Below the pieces are notes generated by a model. The model had not been told where the DNA came from. It worked only from the letters and a program-made list of their open reading frames with translations, and searched no databases. A program made the position numbers and the translations under genes. 45,310 nt of DNA from positions 1 through 45,310 of the forward strand of contig JASCIV010000111.1 of NCBI GenBank assembly GCA_030374735.1, given 5' to 3'. Shown here piece after piece: positions 39,530 through 45,310 of the stretch (within the stretch, counting starts at the first letter, position 1; each line of letters begins with the position of its first letter). The DNA is from Gracilaria caudata (taxonomy: Eukaryota > Rhodophyta > Florideophyceae > Gracilariales > Gracilariaceae).

Positions 39530-40463
39530 CTGCCTCTGCCTCTCCGCCTCGCCGCCTTGTTTTTCCTTCGCCTCGCTGCCTTGTTTTTCCTTCGCCTCGC
39601 CGCCCTGCGCCGTCCTTGACCGCTCGCTGCTTTGCTGTTCCGGGGCTCTTTCGCCGCTTTAGCGCCTGCTTCGCCGCCATCTGCCTCGCTTTCATCCGCT
39701 TTGCTACCGTCTGCTTCGCCGCCGCTCTGCCTTCCGCCTTGCCGCATTACGTCTCCCCGCCCGTCCTGTGACCGCAATCCACATCACCGCTCTCTGCCCC
39801 GCCGCCCTCCGCTACGCCACTTTCTGCCTCGCTGCACTCTGCGTCGCTGCCCTCCGCCTCGGCGCCCTCCGCCTCTTCGTCTTTCGCCTCGCCGCCCTCC
39901 GTGTGGCTTTCTCACCATCGCCGCCCTGCGCATCACGGCCCTCCGCTTCTCCGCCGTACGTGTCGCTGCCCTCCGCATCGCCACCCTTCCGCTTTCCGCC
40001 GTGTGTGGCGCTGCTCCTTGCCTCGCCGCCCTCCGCGTCGCTCTCTCCATCTCGCTACCGTTCTTCTTACTGCCGTTCTTCTCGCCGCCTTTCGTCTCTT
40101 CGCCGTTCGTCTCGCCGCTCCACGCTTCGTCGCCCTTCCCATCGTCGCCCCTCACATCCCCGCCCTCTGCCTTGCCGCCGTCCGTGTCTCTGCTCTCCGC
40201 CCCACCGCTCTCTGCCTCGCTGCTCTCCGCCTCGCCGCCCTCCACCTCTCCGCCGTCAGTGTCGCCGCCCCTCGCTTCCCGCCCTTCGTGTCGCTGCTCT
40301 CCGTCCCTCCGCCCTCCGCCCCACCACTCTCTGCCTCGCTGCTCTCTGCCTCTCTGCTCTCCGCCTCGCCGCCCTCCGCCTCTCCGCCTCTCCGCCGTCA
40401 GTGTCGCCGCCCCTCGCTTCCCGCCCTCCGTATCGCTGCCTCCGTTTCGCTGCCTTTCATTTT
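39530..40463 (+). repeat. left arm: 15-bp GC-rich minisatellite
   Basis: The unit is close to CGCCGCCCTCCGCCT and repeats with variation across ~900 bases, with 24-bp units (CGCCTCGCCGCCTTG plus TTTTTCCTT) at 39545-39592. A larger ~119-bp duplication starts at 40199 and 40318. Since 15 is a multiple of 3, stops are avoided in several frames and long Ala/Leu/Arg or Arg/Gly ORFs appear on both strands; these are not genes. Confidence 0.8.
40307..40463 (+). repeat. inverted repeat, left copy
   Basis: It matches the reverse complement of 45162-45310. The match begins at CTCCGCCCTCCGCCCCACCA and ends at the word TTTCATTTT (40455-40463); beyond it the arms differ (CGGCTTTCG here, the complement of CGGCAAAA there). 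An 8-bp CTCTCCGC-type unit is present once more in this copy. Confidence 0.85.
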
Positions 40464-40654
40464 CGGCTTTCGACCTTGTAACCCTCCGCCTCCACGCCCT
40501 GCGCATTACAGCTCTTGCTTATGAAGTTGTTGCTCTCACTTTTCTGTCCCTCGCCAACCTTGCAGGGTTTTAGTTTAACGCAAACATTTTCGTCGGTCTC
40601 GAGACACCGAACTGATTTCAGGACGTTCATATCTGTGTGACGCGGACTACGAGC

Positions 40655-43600
40655 ATGCCGTACGCTTCAACTAAGGCTTCGGCACCGCCGGTTTGCGTCT
40701 TTACACCATCGCCAACTAAGAAAAAGAGGCCCAGCACACAGACGAACTATGCGGGCAATAGCGCTCAGGGGGGAAACTGTGATGCGAATGTGATTGATTT
40801 CGGTCCACAGCCTTTGAAAAACGATGCTTGTAATACTATAGATGCGCACAGTACTGGATCGGAGTCCTTCACATCTGAAATGAGGTCACAACCCCATCGC
40901 ATGGTCGCAGAAGAAATTCAGGAAGAGGAGCAGAATGATAAAGAGGAACAGCCACCCAAATCTTTTGATGTTCTCCATGATCCAAATGATAATGAATATC
41001 CATCTACGGACTCTGGGTCTTCTTTTCACGGGGATGACGATATCTTCTCTTCACAAGAGAGTGCCAGTGATAACACATCTTTGTCAGCATCTGAGTTACA
41101 AATACAGTACACAGAAGTACAAATGCTGCATAACAAAGAGGAGCATAAAACGCCGTTGAATCATTCCAATATGATGCCTAATATCGTGGATGCAGGCAAG
41201 AACGCGACAGAGGACTTTTGGTCCACTCTCTTTGTAGACTCTGTGGAATTTCTGGACGACATCACAGACGAACTGGAGAACGACATGGTTGGTAATGAGA
41301 GGACCACGAGCGTAACTGACAGGGAAGAAAGAAGTGTAAACAACAGGGTTGGGGGTCTTCCTGGATGGAAGTATGCAGGGGCTTTCGAGGACATACGAAT
41401 CGACGTGGACAATGCAGAAGGAATTCTCGGCCGTCGGTTTTTGGTTGAAGCAAACCATATGTTAGACAGCGTCATGAATGAAATTGAGGTTAACACTACA
41501 AGCATTTCTCAAACAAATCTAGGACATATGACCAGAATGCAAGCATTGGATGTGTTTCTCCCTAACTCTGTGCTAGAGAAACTTAAAGAATTCGTCAATC
41601 GAGTTTTATCGAAGCGCAAGATATCGCTCACAAACACTTTGGAGATCAAGGGGGTCATAATTACGCATGTACTTGCTGCGTCTTATGGAACATCCGTATC
41701 GATCATGACGTCAGCGGAACATCGAGAATTTTACTTTCAAACTGGAGTTTCGGGGGAGCGATACAATGCAGTGTGGTCGGCGTTAAGTGGCACTCTGAAA
41801 CGGCGTGAGCGGGTGCAAGACTGTGGCCTCGGATGGTCTAATAGGCCAATTGCCGGGAACCAGCTGATAACGGAATTGGAGCAGCAACTCGCAGCAGTGA
41901 ACCGAAGGTTCTTATACGTTCCAGGACAGACAATATTTTCCTTGGACGACGATCATCAGCGGCTAAGGTCACGGGCAGTAACTCAGTTGACTAATCTTTC
42001 GCACGTCAACAACCCTCAGAAGGCCTTAGGTCCTGTTAGTAATGCGCTGTGCTCGGCTTTGACTTCCGCCTTTCTAGCTTGCCACTACTCCAGACCACAC
42101 GAGAAAATCATTCACGTATGGCAGCGTCTTGTTCAACTGGTTCAAGGAGCAGCGACCCCTGGCTGCGTTGTTCCAATGACTGATGCCATATTTGCAGCTG
42201 ACAGAGGCTACAATGGAAAAGAGAGCATAGATTTTATAAACGACCGACTAGGGGCCACTGGTATAGGGACCCATAAACGGAGCTTGGATTATCCCTTTGT
42301 TTTTGGTGACGGACCTATCCGGAAGAAACACAAGGGCATGGTCATAAAGGAGAAAGGGTGCCGTGCGGTGTACAGCGCAGTGCGACCGCCAACAGAGAAG
42401 GGTGGAAGGGAGGTTCAAGCCATTGTATATCGAGAGAGCTATTCTGGGAGAATTGCCTCTGTATACCACAACAATATGAGCATGTTCGGCGCAAGTAATT
42501 TTACGCTGATCCCGAAGACGGAATTTGGGTCAAGGTCTCTTACTGCAGAGGATATTCAAGACCTGCGGGAAGTGTACAGCCGATTTTGCAAGAACAAGGC
42601 AGGATTTGCAGAGAACGGCGAAGAGGGGTGTAATCCAGATCAGAATGATATAGCACAGACCTCATTGTTGCATCTTTCTCTTGCCACAAGGCAGTTTCAC
42701 GAGTACACAATCTTACAATCCGAAGATCCCGGATGGTTTCTCGCCAGAGCATTTAGGTTCACATCTCGAACAACGCACTTGTTTTTCAGGGCTATGGCCT
42801 CTGATTTCGAGAAGCACGTGCGAGGCGGAGCCCTACTCCTTTGCGGTAAAACTGTCATGAAAGGGGCACAGTCTCTTCCGACTCAGGAGAGTGAGACGAG
42901 AACATTGCTCAGTGACAAAATGGCGGCAGTAATAGACGGTTTAGGAATGACACAGCGAAATTCGGCGACTGATGGCGAGGTGACAGAAGCCGTCGGTCAC
43001 ATAATGACGGCCACGCAAGAATCGCTGTCGGCCCTGCTGAAGACGGCGTTGGTGACAATGCTGACAAGAGTAGGCCATCGACCGCCCGCATCACTTAACA
43101 AACCGCAGTTGGTTGATAAAATACTCAAACTGCAGAATGACGTGGTCAATGGCTCAATAACACTCACAGCTTCACTAAGTGACTCAGAAACAAACGACAG
43201 CTTGCGACGAAGTATTCAAAAGTGTCTTTACAAGGCCTCTTTGGAGGCTTGGTTTATGAAGCCGCTGACAGTGACGGCGGGAATGCGGGAGGGATCAATC
43301 AACGAAAAGAGTGTCTTGCGCTCACTTCCTAAATTCTTCTCTGACAATGACGTTTTGGACGGAAATGCGTTTCAGGTTCAAGCATCATTTAGACCGCAAT
43401 ACGCGAAACGATATACTATCAATAGAATATGGACTACTGGACTAATTGGGTCAAAGAGTGTTCAACTCTTGGCAGGCAGCCCGGATGGTATTTCGGCAAT
43501 ATCTGATGAGAATAACGTGATCACAGTGGCAGCGATTGAAATTAAAACAATGACCTCGTTGCGAACGTCGAAAGAGGCCGAGCGCATTCGTCATCGATAC

Positions 43601-44767
43601 AGCAGGGTGGTGAAAGTAACGGACATTGGACACTCGGAGTACTCAACAAAACTCTTTCATCAGTTGGTACCATGTACTGAGTACAGACTGCAGTGCGTCC
43701 ACCATGCGGCCGTGATTGAAAGGCCTTACGTTATTTTTGTTGTTTCAAAGGGAAGCAGCCTTGGAGTAGCAAACATCATTTATGTTGCAATGCTACAATT
43801 TCATAGAACATTTCTTGCAAAGTATACGTACAGCATTTCGTGCATGAGAATGATGGCGTTTGAATGGATAGGCTCCTCGGCCATACATATACCCAAACAA
43901 TATGACGAACTCCTGCAAACTTCTCACGCCACAGATATGTATTCTTTTGGTTCGTTTTACAATTTGAGTGCAGCTTACAAGAAGTTATGCGATGAAAAGG
44001 GATCCCTACCTCCGGCACGCATGATAAGACCCACATATCTTGTGTTCTGGAACTTACTGAAGGGGGGAGTTGATGAATTTAGTAGAAGCATGCAGAACCT
44101 TTGCTACACGAATTCATCCGAGAATCCGATTGTCAGCGTTGTTGGAAGACTGCTGTGTGCACAAGTAAATAATGCCGGCATTGTTTACAGACTTTACCTT
44201 GCAAGAAGACATGGAAGTCTTCCCGATAGAATTACTCAACAAGAAGGATCTGCAACAAGTTATCGACAACTGCGACAAGATGTGACAAAACACATGACTT
44301 TTTCTTCGTTTGCTAAACATTTAGCGAAAGTGTTTGCGGAAATCTATAGAAGAACCAAATGTGCTGAGAGTTCTTGTGGAAGAAAATCGTCGAACGTCTC
44401 AGAGAAGGAGGTTGTGAAGCAAATGTATGTGAAGAACGTTATTGAAAAATATAACCAAACCAATGACACAAAAAGACGTTTGTCAGCTCCGGAATCACAT
44501 CATATACTAAAAGGCAAGCCTGCATATTGTTCTTTGTGTTCATATTATCATAGTGTTAAATTGGGAGGACGGGTTTTTAAGAAGCGAGGTGGCTCAAAGA
44601 CGAGACAGTGGTGTAGGTTGTGTCGCCAACCATTATGCTCAGCTTGCTGGAATACATGGCATCGGAGGAGAAAGCTTAAGAAGGCTGCAATATCTGCAGT
44701 AGAACTGGAAGATCTTATTAAGAAGGCTAAAAACGAATTGGAAGAACTTAACCAAAGTAACGTGTAG
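40655..44767 (+). CDS. composite transposase: piggyBac-like DDE core with inserted PD-(D/E)XK nuclease
   Basis: 1370 residues from ATG 40655 (MPYASTKAS), intronless. Residues 17-26 hold a TPTKKKRP-like nuclear signal; 80-165 is acidic and disordered. Candidate catalytic blocks: FSLDDDHQ (D431-433), FAADRGYNG (D516) and NLLKGGVDEFS (D1140), the last like the MGGVD block of piggyBac. The C-terminus has C1292-x2-C, C1320-x2-C, C1328-x2-C, then WH at 1336, a cross-brace like the piggyBac end domain. Between blocks two and three lie a SAP-like motif (LNKPQLVDKILKLQ, ~814-827) and a nuclease with NEKSV (E884), GSPDG (D944) and AAIEIK (E962, K964), the PD-(D/E)XK signature of YqaJ-type enzymes. ISL2EU-type elements are known to carry a YqaJ-like protein; fusion into one chain is what stands out. 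All blocks look intact. Call by motif only. Confidence 0.75.
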   Translation: MPYASTKASAPPVCVFTPSPTKKKRPSTQTNYAGNSAQGGNCDANVIDFGPQPLKNDACNTIDAHSTGSESFTSEMRSQPHRMVAEEIQEEEQNDKEEQPPKSFDVLHDPNDNEYPSTDSGSSFHGDDDIFSSQESASDNTSLSASELQIQYTEVQMLHNKEEHKTPLNHSNMMPNIVDAGKNATEDFWSTLFVDSVEFLDDITDELENDMVGNERTTSVTDREERSVNNRVGGLPGWKYAGAFEDIRIDVDNAEGILGRRFLVEANHMLDSVMNEIEVNTTSISQTNLGHMTRMQALDVFLPNSVLEKLKEFVNRVLSKRKISLTNTLEIKGVIITHVLAASYGTSVSIMTSAEHREFYFQTGVSGERYNAVWSALSGTLKRRERVQDCGLGWSNRPIAGNQLITELEQQLAAVNRRFLYVPGQTIFSLDDDHQRLRSRAVTQLTNLSHVNNPQKALGPVSNALCSALTSAFLACHYSRPHEKIIHVWQRLVQLVQGAATPGCVVPMTDAIFAADRGYNGKESIDFINDRLGATGIGTHKRSLDYPFVFGDGPIRKKHKGMVIKEKGCRAVYSAVRPPTEKGGREVQAIVYRESYSGRIASVYHNNMSMFGASNFTLIPKTEFGSRSLTAEDIQDLREVYSRFCKNKAGFAENGEEGCNPDQNDIAQTSLLHLSLATRQFHEYTILQSEDPGWFLARAFRFTSRTTHLFFRAMASDFEKHVRGGALLLCGKTVMKGAQSLPTQESETRTLLSDKMAAVIDGLGMTQRNSATDGEVTEAVGHIMTATQESLSALLKTALVTMLTRVGHRPPASLNKPQLVDKILKLQNDVVNGSITLTASLSDSETNDSLRRSIQKCLYKASLEAWFMKPLTVTAGMREGSINEKSVLRSLPKFFSDNDVLDGNAFQVQASFRPQYAKRYTINRIWTTGLIGSKSVQLLAGSPDGISAISDENNVITVAAIEIKTMTSLRTSKEAERIRHRYSRVVKVTDIGHSEYSTKLFHQLVPCTEYRLQCVHHAAVIERPYVIFVVSKGSSLGVANIIYVAMLQFHRTFLAKYTYSISCMRMMAFEWIGSSAIHIPKQYDELLQTSHATDMYSFGSFYNLSAAYKKLCDEKGSLPPARMIRPTYLVFWNLLKGGVDEFSRSMQNLCYTNSSENPIVSVVGRLLCAQVNNAGIVYRLYLARRHGSLPDRITQQEGSATSYRQLRQDVTKHMTFSSFAKHLAKVFAEIYRRTKCAESSCGRKSSNVSEKEVVKQMYVKNVIEKYNQTNDTKRRLSAPESHHILKGKPAYCSLCSYYHSVKLGGRVFKKRGGSKTRQWCRLCRQPLCSACWNTWHRRRKLKKAAISAVELEDLIKKAKNELEELNQSNV

Positions 44768-45161
44768 ATTGTTTATCGTGACGTATATGAAAATGGACGT
44801 AAAACTATGTTTGGCAGGTTTGTAGTCTACTGACCAGCGGCGAGGCAAAGAGAAACGACAGCAACGAAGCAGAAACGTGGAGGTAGAGGAAAGCGGGAAG
44901 ACGAAGGTCGGTGCGTCGGAGGGATGCGAGAACGGCGAGAGCCAAAATATGTGTACGTGTAGGGCGGCATGAGCCGAGAGGCAAACGGAGGCGAAAGCAA
45001 CGACGCGAACAGTGATGCGAGCGGCCACCATGAGCAGCAAGAGTCGTGATGCAAGAATCCGAGAGAGTCGGGAGGCGAACCACAGCGAGAGATGCCAGGT
45101 GAAAAGCGGCGAGAGCGGAGAGGCAAACAGCAGCGAGAGCTGCGAGAGCGGCGAGAGCGGC
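44768..45161. other. 3' region and inner right arm of the transposon
   Basis: After the transposase stop, the plus strand becomes purine-rich with many GCGAG and GAGAGC words up to the start of the inverted repeat. ORFs here are frame-neutral repeat products. It differs from the matching inner left side. Confidence 0.5.
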
Positions 45162-45310
45162 AAAATGAAAGGCAGCGAAACGGAGGCAGCGATACGGAGG
45201 GCGGGAAACGAGGGGCGGTGACACTGACGGCGGAGAGGCGGAGGGCGGCGAGGCGGAGAGCAGAGAGGCAGAGAGCAGCGAGGCAGAGAGTGGTGGGGCG
45301 GAGGGCGGAG
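45162..45310 (-). repeat. inverted repeat, right copy (runs off the window)
   Basis: Reverse complement of 40307-40463 with an 8-bp gap and a few substitutions. The match reaches the last base of the window, so the repeat continues outside it and its outer part cannot be judged. Confidence 0.85.

Larger units (their letters stand above)
39370..45310 (+). mobile_element. large DNA transposon with minisatellite inverted arms (right end outside window)
   Basis: One transposase ORF (40655-44767) lies between two GC-rich arms in opposite orientation. The inner part of the arms is a true inverted repeat: 40307-40463 matches the reverse complement of 45162-45310, nearly base for base except for an 8-bp extra unit and a few substitutions. 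The left arm goes on outward to about 39530, then to palindromes at 39370-39476 that may mark the left end. If the right arm is as long, the element would be about 6.5 kb. The right end and target-site duplication are not visible. Architecture is known in outline for DNA transposons with long TIRs; this protein content is unusual. Confidence 0.8.

Noticed and set aside
39632..40573. 313-codon ORF and overlapping ORFs of 200-240 codons on both strands
   Set aside because: They are products of a 15-bp minisatellite that keeps several frames open; five-residue periodicity and no domain.
1..45310. CRISPR arrays, rRNA genes, prokaryotic operons or riboswitches
   Set aside because: No spaced direct repeats, rRNA signatures or ribosome-binding operon layout; gene content is eukaryotic nuclear.

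Overview
The window is nuclear DNA of a eukaryote. It carries a SIN3 corepressor, a nucleoporin of the Nup54 type, bZIP factors and a mitochondrial DnaJ. Genes are nearly intronless: only one intron is well supported (12819-12942, GT..AG). TATA-like boxes sit short distances upstream of several genes. Intergenic DNA is 0.3-2.5 kb and holds decayed duplicates and transposon debris. Intron poverty, a possible plastid-type presequence on one small ORF and lineage-specific membrane proteins suggest an alga, perhaps a red alga. This is inference; another intron-poor protist is not excluded.

Layout. 1-10.4 kb: a SIN3 gene (minus strand, running off the left edge) is divergent from a mitochondrial type-I DnaJ. 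Then come a ubiquitin-like/bZIP fusion protein (minus), a tail-anchored coiled-coil protein (minus) and a frameshifted pseudogene (minus). 11-21 kb: a two-exon bZIP with an RGG tail, a 2.5-kb AT-rich gap with structured repeats, two head-to-head paralogous membrane proteins, and a chimeric duplicated remnant (bZIP tail joined tail-to-tail to a piece of the pseudogene family). 21-28 kb: an ankyrin-repeat gene split by one in-frame TAG, then two tandem UDP-glycosyltransferase genes (minus), one frameshifted, with a LINE remnant between them. 29-39 kb: a small possible plastid protein, a TraB-family protein, Nup54, an SDR dehydrogenase, an alpha/beta hydrolase with a duplicated start region, and an orphan 374-residue protein.

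39.5-45.3 kb is the most unusual part: a large DNA transposon. One 1370-residue ORF carries features of a piggyBac-like DDE transposase (an early Asp cluster, an ADRGY block, a late GGVD block and a C-terminal Cys/His cross-brace). Between the second and third candidate catalytic blocks lie a SAP-like motif and a PD-(D/E)XK (YqaJ-like) nuclease. The ORF is flanked by long inverted arms built of a 15-bp GC-rich minisatellite. The inner ends of the arms match as an inverted repeat (40307-40463 against 45162-45310). The right arm runs off the window.

Most genes are unrelated housekeeping or accessory genes. The functional groupings visible are chromatin and transcription (SIN3, two bZIPs), the UGT pair, and the paralogous membrane-protein pair.
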